Position numbers and translations under genes: made by a program. This document shows positions 25,301 through 36,200 of a stretch of 64,000 bases of DNA, in pieces. Numbering within the stretch: position 1 is the first letter of the stretch; each line of letters opens with the position of its first letter. A model generated the notes under the pieces. It ran no database searches. It was not told the origin of the DNA and saw only the letters and a program-made list of their open reading frames with translations. Source of the stretch: Lates calcarifer (lineage: Eukaryota > Chordata > Actinopteri > Centropomidae); the NCBI RefSeq assembly GCF_001640805.2, contig NC_066844.1, positions 5,699,138 through 5,763,137 of the forward strand, read 5' to 3'.

Positions 25301-28300
25301 TCTGAAACTGCCCTGTTATTGCAAGTTGATGGCGGAAAATACTAAAACCCCATGTCCTCGCTTAAAGTACTGCTATCACAAGTGTTAGCTATTATGAATT
25401 CTTAAGAATAAGAAAAATAAGAATGCCCTTTATTGTCATTATACTAAAAGTGCAACGAGATTGGAGAGCTTCTCCTTTTCAGTGCAAACACACAAAATAT
25501 GTAGAAACAAAATATATATAAAAAAAGATACAAAACACAGTGCAACTCTATGTACAATGAGGTATAGGTGTGAATGTGAATGTATTGCACAGGTGTAAAA
25601 GTGTAAAAGTTGTTAAACTACAGATTCAGTTTACCATCTTTAAGTAGAGATGTACAATACAGTTTGCTACATGCTCATACATAACTCCATGTTGACCTAA
25701 TGTCTTTCATGTCAAGACTAATAAATCATTGTGTAAACCCATCCTGCCATTGACTAGGTTTATGTTTACCCACAAACACTGGTATAAAACAATGGGAATG
25801 ACTCTGATGATCCATGGGCGAACCAACAGACACACTTTCCTTTGTGTGTGTGTATGCATACACACATGCAGTCTCTCTGTCTCTCAGATACAGAAGATCA
25901 CTTTCCAGAGGACTTTCTGCTCAAATATTAACCTTGGTCACGGGCGACCGGCCAAATCCCACACTGGCGTCCTCACCACTTCACACACACACTGTTTTCA
26001 GACTCCCTGACCAGAAATGACGGGGCTCATCTGCCCAACAGGCCGTGTAATCTCTTTGAGAATTTGTGTTTGAGAGATGAGGAGGGCTCACCCCCTGATT
26101 TCATTACCTTTCCCTGACCCCAGAGACTGACAGATCTAATTGCCCAATCACTAGCCCACCCCCCACCCCCCACCTCCGTCCAACCCCATGTTCCCTGCTC
26201 AAATGACCAGCCTTCATTTAGTCTCCGGGTGGATGAAGAGACAATTCATTCACACAGCAACCCCCAAGCCTTTAATCTCGCTCGAAAACTATTTGTTGGA
26301 GTGAAAATGGCCTCTCTGTTCTCTGAATGAAAAGAACATTGCTGCGCAAAGATCTTCAGGTCTCATTGCCAGAAAAATTGCACAAAACACACATTTTGTT
26401 GATGACTGACTGTAACAAAAAAACAGCCCTTTTTTGTTCCACTCATAAGCAACAGTTCACTTGATGTGCTTCTGATCTCGTCACAGATTCATTGTGGAAC
26501 GCTCTCCGATTCTTTCTAACCTTTGATAATGTTATTTTATTCGCTAGGTGATCTTGTGGGGCCGGACAGAAAAGTGCCTCAAAGAAACAGCTGAAGAGAT
26601 CTCTCTCTCAGGAACAGAGTGCCATTACTTCCTGTGTGATGTGGCCAACCGGGAAGAAGTTTACAAGCAAGCCAAGGTGGTTAGAGAAAAGGTACGCCAG
26701 CTTAAAAATAAAAATATTTTCTACTTGAACAAAGAGAATGTCATTTGCACACAGTGAAACACATCATAAAATATTTCCCTATGATGCCTCTTCGTCTCCT
26801 CTGTATTGGCACTGAGCTGCTCTGTCTCCCATCTGGTGTATAGATTACACTTCATCTGAAATATCTGAATAATAGCAGGGAATATTGCTGACAGCTCTGG
26901 TGCAGCACAACTGTATCATCTCCTGAAAGCAAGGCAGAAAGTGCATAAGATGTTTGACAACGTTATTTTTCCCCTCACTGTTGTGCTTTTTAATCTCAGG
27001 TGGGAGATGTTACAATATTAGTGAACAATGCAGCTGTGGTCCACGGCAAAAGTCTGATGGACAGCGATGACGACGCCCTTCTGAAATCTCAACACATCAA
27101 CACCATGGGACAGTTCTGGGTAAGACATTTAAGGCAGAGGCAGCTCACGTGCAGATTTAGGGGAATTCCTCCTCGCAGATTAGCCTCATCATTTTCATAT
27201 TTTGATTATAACATGGCAGTATACACAGTAGGCACCCCCAGACTTGTCAGTCATGACTGCTATTATGGCAGGTTAAGTGGGGTATTTCCAAATTGCCTCT
27301 CAGCCCCTGAGGCATCAGAGGGGTTTTGAAATTCATGGCATTTTTATTTGAATGGAGATCAAAAGACTATGTTATAAAAGCAGACAGAAATGCAATCATC
27401 AACTAAATGGAAATGGAAATTTAATCTGTGGTTACAGTGTGGGCCTGTTTATCTTGTCTGTTCTTCTTTTTACTCTGCTGCAATTTCGCCTTCTATTAAC
27501 ACTCCTCCTTTCTACGTTGTCTTCATTCTTCCTTTTTTTTTCTTTCTCACCTCAGACTACAAAGGCCTTCCTGCCTCGAATGCTGGAGCTGCAGCACGGC
27601 CACGTAGTTTGCATAAACTCCATCCTGTCTCAGTCTCCTATCCCTGGAGCCATAGATTACTGCACCTCCAAGGCCTCGTCGCTGGCCTTCATGGAAAGCC
27701 TGACACTGGGTATGCTGGACTGTCCTGGCGTTGGCTGCACCACAGTGCTTCCCTTCCACACCAACACAGAGATGTTCCAGGGCATGAGAGTCAGGTAAGA
27801 ACCCACCTAGACGTGGGCAGTGAAGCTGTATCCCTATAATGTATCCCATAACATTAGTTTGTTTATAAGGTTACCTATCAAGAAATGTTAAAATGCTATG
27901 TGTAATTGATTGGGATTTTTAACCACGCTAGCAGCATGGTTCTTGAGATGTTAATATTGGTCCTCAGGTTCATCAGTCAACCACTTTGACTCAGACTGAA
28001 ATGAATCCTACAGACTTTAAGGATCCTCTGACTTTTCATCTAGCTGTGAGGCTGACATTTGTGTTTCAGAGTGAAATATCTTGACAACTACTGGATGGAT
28101 TGCTGTGAAATATGCTGCAGATATTCAAAGTCAAAGAGCTTAGTGATCCTCTGATATTTCATCTACAGTCAGCAGCAGTTCAAAGTTTTCACATTCACAA
28201 TCAAATCCTCTTAACTTTTACCTCTATATTGAGCTATACCCTAATAGATGACAGGAAAAGACTGTCAAAGTGCTGGGAACCTCCAAAGTATGAGTTCAAG

Positions 28301-29855
28301 ACTTCCAGACAATCCTCCAGTTCTTTGCAGATTCTCCCCCATGGTTTTGTTGTGACTAAGAATCTGACCATACAAAAAGACCATACAAAAGAACATGCTT
28401 TCATTAAGTCATTTATGATTAGTCTGTCTGCCCCCTAGTGGCTCTCTTCTGCCTTTATAGATGACACTGAACTTTGACACTTTGGACCTTTCCAATGCTG
28501 AACTGTGTAAGGTGTTTAGCATGTATGACATAGAGTGTTCTTGTACATGTGTACGATTGAACCCAACCTTTCACACTGCTGTGTAATAGTATCACAAACC
28601 CTCAATGTACAGTTTGGCAGGTTCCACCAACAGTTTATCTACACTCACCAAGTACTCTATACCTGCTCATTTGTGCAGTTGTTTAGTCAACCTGCCATGT
28701 GGCAGCCATGCTTTGCATAAAATCATGCAGACACAGGTCAGAAGGTTCAGTTAATCTTTACATGGGCAAAAGAATGTGATCTCATTGACTTTGACCGTGG
28801 CGTGAGTGTTGGTAACAGATGGGCTGGTTTGAGTATTTGTGCAACTGCTGATTTCCTGGGATTTTAAAACACAAAAGTCTCTAGAGTTTTCTGAGAGTGG
28901 TACAAAACACAAACATATAACATCTATCGTTGATGAGAGAGGTCAGAGGAGAATGAACAACACATTGAACCTCGAGGCGGACAGCCTGTCTGAGTATTGT
29001 TGATGACCATGTGCAAATCTTTATGGCCACAGTTTACCATCTTCTAATGGCTACCTCCAGCATAATGCAGCACCATGTCACAAAGCAAGACTGGTCTCAA
29101 ACTTTTTACATGAACATGACAATGATCACAGTGTACTTCAAAGGCCTCCTCAGCCACCAGATCTGAATCCAGATTTGCAGCATGAATACACAGCTGACAA
29201 ATCTGCAGAAATCATGTGTTGCAATCATGTCAACATGGACCAGAATTTCAAAAGGAATCAATGCCATGAAGAACTGAGGCTGTTTTGAAAGCAAAGGAAG
29301 CCCTGACCCAGTGTTAGTGTGGCGTTCCTAATAAATTGCTCGGTGAGTGTATAATTTGTTGCCATGTTGCCATTAAAAGCATATATAGCTAGTTCAGACA
29401 GGGTTTATTTGCACCTTAATATCAAAGTAAAATATCCACCACGGGTGTGTTATGGGAAGTGGATACACCTTGAAAATACATAATTAATTTAATCAGAATA
29501 ATCATCACTTTATCTTAAAACTACTGACCTTTCTCTCGTAGGTTTCCGCAGCTCTTTCCTCCTCTCAAACCAGAGGTGGTTGCCCAGAGGACTGTGGATG
29601 CAGTCAGAGCTGACAAAGCCTTTCTCTACCTGCCCTGGACTATGCATGCCCTTGTCATTCTAAAAAGGTAAACAGTTCACATTTTTGTTTTTATTTTGGT
29701 CTTGTTTTCATCACCATAAATTAAGGTTCATACTTAACATTCCATCCCTGGTCTTTATGTACTTTTCTAGCTTCATGCCACAAGTTGCACTTGAAGAAAT
29801 CCACAAGTTTTCTGGGAGTTATACCTGCATGAACACGTTCAAAGGGAGGACATGA
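21629..29855 (+). CDS. dhrs3: Dehydrogenase/reductase SDR family member 3 (retinaldehyde reductase)
   Basis: Six exons encode 302 residues, the same length as human DHRS3: 21629-21823, 26548-26691, 27000-27119, 27556-27794, 29542-29667 and 29771-29855. Every junction is GT-AG and in phase. The ATG has G at -3 and +4. A hydrophobic N-terminus (about 9-30) anchors it to ER or lipid-droplet membranes. The cofactor motif TGGGRGIG is at 44-51, NNAA at 122-125, catalytic Ser175, Tyr188 and Lys192 in YCTSK, and the C-terminus ends [18 protein letters not shown] and [19 protein letters not shown] are family signatures. The enzyme reduces all-trans-retinal to retinol with NADPH and so limits retinoic-acid formation; DHRS3 is retinoic-acid induced in vertebrates. 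Intron 1 (4.7 kb) carries a DR4 site, and intron 4 carries a dead transposon. Whether this is the a or b teleost paralog cannot be told here. Confidence 0.96.
22297..22356. repeat. (TG)n/(CG)n alternating tract, Z-DNA prone
   Basis: Sixty bases alternate strictly between pyrimidine and purine: a TG run, then a CG-rich core (TGCGTGTGCGCGCGCGCG), then TG again and TGCATGCACA. It lies in dhrs3 intron 1, 0.47 kb after exon 1. Confidence 0.85.
22693..22715 (+). promoter_or_regulatory. Composite nuclear-receptor element: perfect DR4 plus half-site
   Basis: AGGTCA-TAAC-AGGTCA at 22700-22715 is an exact direct repeat with a 4-base spacer. AGGTAA at 22693-22698 adds a third, one-mismatch half-site spaced by one base (DR1-like). 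It lies in dhrs3 intron 1, 0.88 kb downstream of exon 1. DR4 is the classical arrangement for TR-RXR and LXR-RXR heterodimers. Confidence 0.5.
24226..24247 (+). repeat. (TG)n microsatellite
   Basis: Short TG repeat in dhrs3 intron 1. Confidence 0.8.
25400..25640 (-). repeat. Probable interspersed retroelement tail
   Basis: The wording 'gccctttattgtcattatac...gcaacgagattgg' resembles a repeat tail scattered through teleost genomes. This is from memory; the family is not assigned. It lies in dhrs3 intron 1 and no coding remnant is visible. Confidence 0.4.
28005..28200. repeat. Short interspersed repeat with internal duplication
   Basis: Two related segments occur 124 bases apart: GGATCCTCTGACTTTTCATC at 28021 and GATCCTCTGATATTTCATC at 28145. 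Between them is 'caactactggatggattgctgtgaaat', a phrase I know from a frequent percomorph repeat. It is inside dhrs3 intron 4. Confidence 0.5.
28428..28441 (-). promoter_or_regulatory. CTCF-type motif in dhrs3 intron 4
   Basis: On the minus strand CCACTAGGGGGCAG matches the CTCF core CCASYAGRKGGCRS at all 14 positions. It is next to interspersed repeats and may have been carried in by one. Confidence 0.5.
28640..29351 (+). mobile_element. Internally deleted Tc1/mariner-type DNA transposon copy
   Basis: The ends are complementary (TA-CACTCACC at the left, GGTGAGTG-TA at the right), with TA at both borders as expected for a TA target duplication. The right end 'ttcctaataaa..gctcggtgagtg' and the interior phrases 'ctgatttcctgggattttaaaac' and 'tgtctgagtattgttgatgaccatgtgc' recall a transposon very common in fish. 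A central piece is missing near 28980, and the coding frame is broken by stops, so it cannot make a transposase. It sits in dhrs3 intron 4 in the gene's orientation. Confidence 0.75.
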
Positions 29856-30228
29856 ACCTGGATTTCACAGAATGTGAGCACAACCTCAACATTTCTGGGG
29901 TGTAATGAAAGGAATATGGACCTTAAGACATCTGGAAGTGAGGAGGCCCCATGATAGTGTGAAGAACAATACTTAGGGTATTCACAAGGGGGGTGGCCTC
30001 TGCAGGTAGAATTAATTGATAAACTGCAGGATACATCCCGGTCCTATTTGTATGTGTGAGTGCATATCTGTTTAGTATGGAGCACTGAATGTCATTCTCA
30101 CATTGAACAGAAGCCATGCATAGGTCTGTACCAGTAGTTATTCTGGGAGTGTTTTGTGACACTTCTGTCTGTTTTTACACTTCTTTTTTTTATCTGCCTT
30201 TTAACGTGTCTTTGAATCAAAACAAGGT

Positions 30229-30234
30229 AATAAA
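30229..30234 (+). terminator. Polyadenylation signal AATAAA of dhrs3
   Basis: First canonical AATAAA after the dhrs3 stop, 374 bases downstream. It gives a plausible short 3' UTR; a longer one cannot be excluded. Confidence 0.45.
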
Positions 30235-33200
30235 ATGGAGTTTTAGAGACACACTGTGTTTCTTTGTGCATGATGAAAATAGAAAAAGCGAACACTTGGG
30301 AGGTACACATTGTTTTGTGTCTGGGTTTTGACTCCCATGGCACTGTGAGAATACCTTTGATTTATTCCAAGCATAAGATCAGTGACTGTGACAGATGATG
30401 TTGTCAAAACATAATACACACACTTTGGTGGTGGGGGTGGGGGGTGTATTCTTGTTTGTTGTCAGAACATAGGGAAGGGGGATGATGTAATTCTCCATAA
30501 GCATAATGAACTAAAAATAAGATGGTCAGGACCTCCCTCTAACACATTCAGAGCAGCCCATTCAGTGAACATGGACAGGCAGACTGTTGTGTTAGGAAGA
30601 ACAGGCAGAAGAGGCCTTGAGTATGGAAGTTAAAAGTAAACTTCTAAAAAAGTTATTTCTTCTGTTGTCTGTTATGAAGATGGTAATATATCAAATTTGA
30701 TTTGGTTAGCTGGGCTCATTCTCATGCAATCTTATTCTTCTAATGTCTGCAACTGCTACACGTTTGAGGTAGTGGATCATATAAATGTGATTTGTATTAG
30801 CAAAACCTCAGAGGCGTATTCCAGAAAAAAAGGGACAATATGGAGCCCCTTTCGCTTTATTGCATATGAATATGAGCATGTTCCACGGCTTTAGTACAAA
30901 ACAGCAGAAAAGAAGTGTGCAAAATCACAATGGGAGGGATTTATCAATGCCAGTCTCACAATTATCTTTTGATTGAGGATATTATTTAAGAACTAGAAAA
31001 AGAATGTCATAAAACTGATAAGCTCAGTAGATGAATTACCAAAGATTGTTTAAAAAAAAATGAAATTAAAGAAAAGTCTGTACTCATGGGAAATTTAAAA
31101 GGAGCCTCTTATCTAACACTCCAGTAGCTGATGAGCACCTTCCACCAAAGAGGAGAAACTGATTTGTGATTTTGTCTCATGTAAGCTGAATAAAAGCCTG
31201 TATCGGTAAACAACATCATAACTACAGTACATTAAATTAATAGTTTAATGTTTTTGGAAATGTTCTTATTACCTTTCTTGCTGAAAGTTAGAAGAGAATA
31301 CTGATACTATGCTACAGCCAGCAGTAGATAAGCTCAGCTTGGTATAAAGAATTTCTGTGGCTCACACAATTGATTCACTGTAGCAAATTTTTGAAGGCTA
31401 TTGTATTGATCAGTGGTGCAATTGTGCAGGTGTTGCTTTACTCAAACAGGTCAGAACCTTTTATACCTCAGGGTAATGGTGGTAGTAAATAATTTTTTTT
31501 TTGCATCCTGCTGGTGTGGTGTGTTTGTTTGTCAAGGGCTACTCAAGTTTAGATTCAAGGTTGTGTAATCCTGGACACCGAAGCAACATTTTTCTTTTTC
31601 TGCCTACCATGGAACCTCAGTTACACAACAAGACCGATTAGTCATTAAGCGACTGAAAGACCAGCATGTGTACCACCTAGTTTTCACCAAATGTCTATAG
31701 TTACCAGACGAAGCCGCCCTGATAAGAAGCTGCTGCCCTTGTAGTTTTAGGTGACACCTGTAATTTTGAGATTAGTCCACTGTCTAGCACATGAGGGCCA
31801 CTCCGACAAGAAAAGATGAGACCAACAAAGAGAGCCAAACCCTAACTGAAAGGTCAGGTTATACTGCTCTCCAAAAACACACAAGACCATTAGAGATTAC
31901 GAGATGCAAAATAACTAATAAGGTTAAGGAGGGTTTGTGCTCTTTTTTACATCGCACATGGTAGACAGAGACTCTGATCTCCATTAATATATTATAATAT
32001 AAATAAGATGAAGCTAATATCTGACCACTCTGAGGTTTATCACAATGAAAGAGTGGGCTGTAATAAAAATGAAAATACCACATTCAGCTGCAGTTTTCTA
32101 AACCTCATGAGGAGATGTGATGTCCATGTTAGAATTAGGAAAAAGCACCGATAAAAATAACTTGCAACTGTATGGCCTGACTTGAGAAACAATCCTTTCA
32201 CTTGAAGGAGCATGGCTTTTTCAAATGAAACAATAGCAATACACCATTTAGAATTGCCACAGCCTGTAATGTTACTGCTGTGTAAAATGTTGCACCTGGT
32301 AAGATGATCATCTATCTATACTAAAAATCTTAGCAGCCTTTTTTTTTTTTTTTTTTTACACTTTTTTGATTTAAAAAAAGTGTTTTGTTTTCACACAATA
32401 GATAGTTTGTTAATGTGTTGACTTCTCTTAAGAACATACAAAGCATACTTATCACAGACCTGAAGCAGGTCATAGTAATTTAATTCTTTTTGTTTGCTTA
32501 CTTAGATACACTGATTGTTCCTCCTGAGACTGTAAACAGTATATTTAGATCAGAGCAAAGAGCAATGTTCAATAAAAATGCAACCAAGCACAAAAATTTG
32601 TGCTTATCCATGGGCAATGCTGTTTCCTTCCTTGCTGTGAGGTTAATCATGAAGCCGATACTCATAATACGGAATAGAATATGTGCAGCATGGCAACAAA
32701 TGCAGATGCAAATTACTAAATAGTGAAAGATTATGAAACCAGCTCACACTGAAGCGACACATAGGTAAAATGTGACTGTCAGTGTGAAATCCATGTGGTC
32801 TTTGTAAAACAAACACCCACTGAGTACATACACAAAGAACACTACTCTTGCTGCCTTGAGAGCTCTACTTCAACCTCAAGCAATAAACACATGAAGGCAT
32901 ATGGAGATCACAGATCCAGACACACAGAGAGACACCCCACATCTGAGGACAAGTCAACGCAAGCACACGCAAACCAAAGGCGAACCTATGAGAGTGGCTG
33001 TAAAAGCTAGGATAGCGCCTGCCCTTTGGCTGCCAGAAAAGGCTCATAAACATTCATTTGAATCCCAGTGAACCATAAATGCCCTCCTGTGCACTCACGA
33101 TAGGGCCGCACATTGTGATCAGTAGGTGACCCGCACTGGGTGGGGAGGGGTATGAGCTCTGCAGAGAGTGAACCCGAGCCTCCTTCAAGGGCCTGTTTCT

Positions 33201-36200
33201 CATTCTCTGAGTGGGCTGTTGTGAAAGCAGAGGGAGAAGAAGCATGTTGGGATGGAACTAGGTCGAGGAGGCATGTAGTGCACGTATGCTGGAAGAGGAG
33301 GGCTAAAATGGTTGGAAATCTCATGGGGCAGGTTCAGAGCAAGGTTAGCCAAATACTGAATAAATCAAAGGGGGCTTGGAAAGCCTTTCCCCTGCTGAAG
33401 GCGCTCAGTTCCAGGGTGACTGACCAGGCGCAGGTGGAAACAGAGGACTTGAGGTTTGGTCACATGGGGAGAAATCGGAGAGTGTAGCTGTCTCAGCTGT
33501 GGCCACATTCCCAGGTGTCTGTGGTGGACATTTCAGTTTTATTTAGGACTGTACTGTGATCTTCGAAGAAGTAAACAAGCATTTTGTTTTTCTTTCTGCC
33601 AGTGTGGTTCATTTGAAAAGAGTGCTGTGAATTGAATCATCACCTTTGATACTGACCACAAATATGTTTATGCATCTTCATCTTAAATGTTTATTAGTCA
33701 TCATTATGCCTTATGGCACCTTTGTTTTCGAACACCATAGAATTTTCCTCCTCTATACTCTAAAAGACTCCATACTCTACAAGAGAACAACTAGCCTGAG
33801 TGAATTTTTCCTATATGTAGTCCAAGCATTCGTAATCCCAACACAGGGGCTTGGAAAGTCGGCCTCCAATGATCCATTAAATATATTATAGGTGCCTGGA
33901 TCTGGAGTCCATTTGGCTTGTTGTGCAGTGATGCTGAACGCATGTAAAACCTCAGCCAGTGCAGGATTCTGCCGTTATTCAGATCACATACACGTAAGGA
34001 TCCTGTGACTCCCGGTTTCCTGGCAGATGGTTCACTGTGACTTTGAAGCTCGGTACGGCTCTGCTGCATATGATAAATGTGTTCCAAAACACTTCATATC
34101 CTTTTTCACATCACGTTCATTTGGTATCTGTAAAATATAGAAAATGTTTGCTGTTATCCTTTATGTTTTTGGTCAATTTTTGTGGAGCCAGTCGAAATAC
34201 AGAATTTGTCACAATTGCACTAAAGCTCCTAATAGATAGCCTCTTGCTCTGCGCTAACACACTCAAGACAAGTGCTATCAGAAACTGGCTATGTGAGCTG
34301 TGGACTATTACCTGTAATAAACCCCATAAGTCTGTGCTTTGTGAACCAGTAGATGCTGCCTGAAGCAAATAGCTGAATGAGTCTGAAGCCAGGGGCAACG
34401 AGAAGGTAGTGGAGTGGAGTTCAGCGAGGTGCTATTTGTTACAATGCTTTATCCGCTTTCTCTGATCAGTGCTGTTAGCCCTCTCGCCAGTTTGTTGCTG
34501 GGTTCATCCATCACAGGGTAGGTAGTATGATAAAAAGGCTCAGCCCTAACCCACAGCAAGGAGCCAGTCGTGACGCCTCAGTTGACCTGTCAAACTGTAA
34601 GAGTTATTATACACTGTGGTGTTAAAGGTCAAAGGGAGCAGCAAGCTCAGAGGGTGTCAGTCCTCAAAAACACACTCACATGGACAAACATGACTCAGTA
34701 GATAAATGTAGGAAAAGTAGCTGCAGCCCATGAATGAATGAGCAAATCACATAAGTCATTAAACTCAGAGGTACATGTCAAGTATCAAATATATGTCGTC
34801 AGTGTTTCCATCTGCAGCATCTATTTGATACTGTTATCACATTCATACATGTAGTTACAGGCAGCAAATAGAACAAAGACGAATGGCAGAGATGATTTTG
34901 AGGTAAATAACTGTAAGCAGTTTCATCTTGTTTAATGCTACCATGAAATATTCAATCTCTTCACCTTCAGCTTGCTGTTTAAAGGATGCAGACTTAACAG
35001 GTAGATGCCTCATAGATATGCATTAGGCGGATGGAGGTGTAGTTCTACAACACAAGGTCAAACACTTGGTAGTTGGGGCATAACTCTCTGCAAATTCTAT
35101 TCATCACTGGCTGCCAGCCATATCTACACAGCGCTCTCTCCACAGCAAGCAGAGAAGAATAGAATATCTATATAGTGATCTTTGTGGGGAAAAGGGTTCG
35201 GAGCTACACAGAAAACTTTGTCTCTGCTATCGCCTGTTGTTCATTAAGGTTTGTTTCTGGAACATCATATCATGCCAACAGATATGATTAGGAAGAACAC
35301 CAGATCAGAGCGATGCAAGCACGAGGCACTAGTGGGAACATGGCTCACTCCCAGTGATATGTTTTTCAAAAATAAGGCTCTGCTCTTGCAATGGCGGCAT
35401 CCATGAAAGGTGACATGCGTAAATAGTTTAAGTTACGGGGGCTACCACAAATTTCAAAAGGAGAGAAGTCGCAATTTCAGTTCTGATCTTCCTGTGCTAC
35501 CCGTATGACATAAAAAATCCCTCTGGGTCATTCACCTACACTGTGAAGCCAAGAGAGTTGTGTTTCACATGCGGTTTCCAGTGTTCTGCTTTTGAACACT
35601 GACAGTTAACAGGGAGAAAGTGGGAGGTAAGTGCTGAGGGACAAACAAAGCAAAGTAAAGCCTGCTTTTCACTGCAAGCAGAAGGCAAACACTCAAAGGG
35701 GAAGGGTGTGGGAGGGTGAAACACAGTTCACATTGCGCGGATGGGCTCAGGATATTTATAAAGCCCACCAGGCATCACGTCAGGAGAGCTCGGCTGAAAA
35801 ATGTTGTTCCCAGATGGACTGTTTCAGCCAGATTTATTTATTACAGAGCAGCTTCCTCATAGATTACACAACAGTGTCGCAGCACGAGTGAACTCTGTGG
35901 CTCAGTGTCTGTTGCCAGCAGCCTGCCTTGCTCAAGGTGAATCAGATGTGGGTCAGATGGAGGGCACTGTCCTCTCGGCGCCCTCATCAGAGGAACAGAG
36001 CAACAGATATCAAAAGGTTACACAACCTTTTTAACATGCCATTGCTCTCATCATGACAAAGGGAGACATGAGATGTGCAGTTCACAGACTCTTATTAAAT
36101 CACAGAAACACTGATAAGACTGACAGGAATAAAAATAGATGAAATATCAAGCATATTTTCTTGGCGTATGTAAAATAGCTGACAGTTAAGACGCTCTTTT

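Noticed and set aside
30424..30451. G-rich run as a G-quadruplex
   Set aside because: Only two long G runs with two GG pairs; weak and isolated.
33007..33487. Open frames on both strands (105 and 115 codons), one with a signal-peptide-like start
   Set aside because: Overlapping opposite frames, no splice sites or family resemblance; explained by slightly higher GC content.
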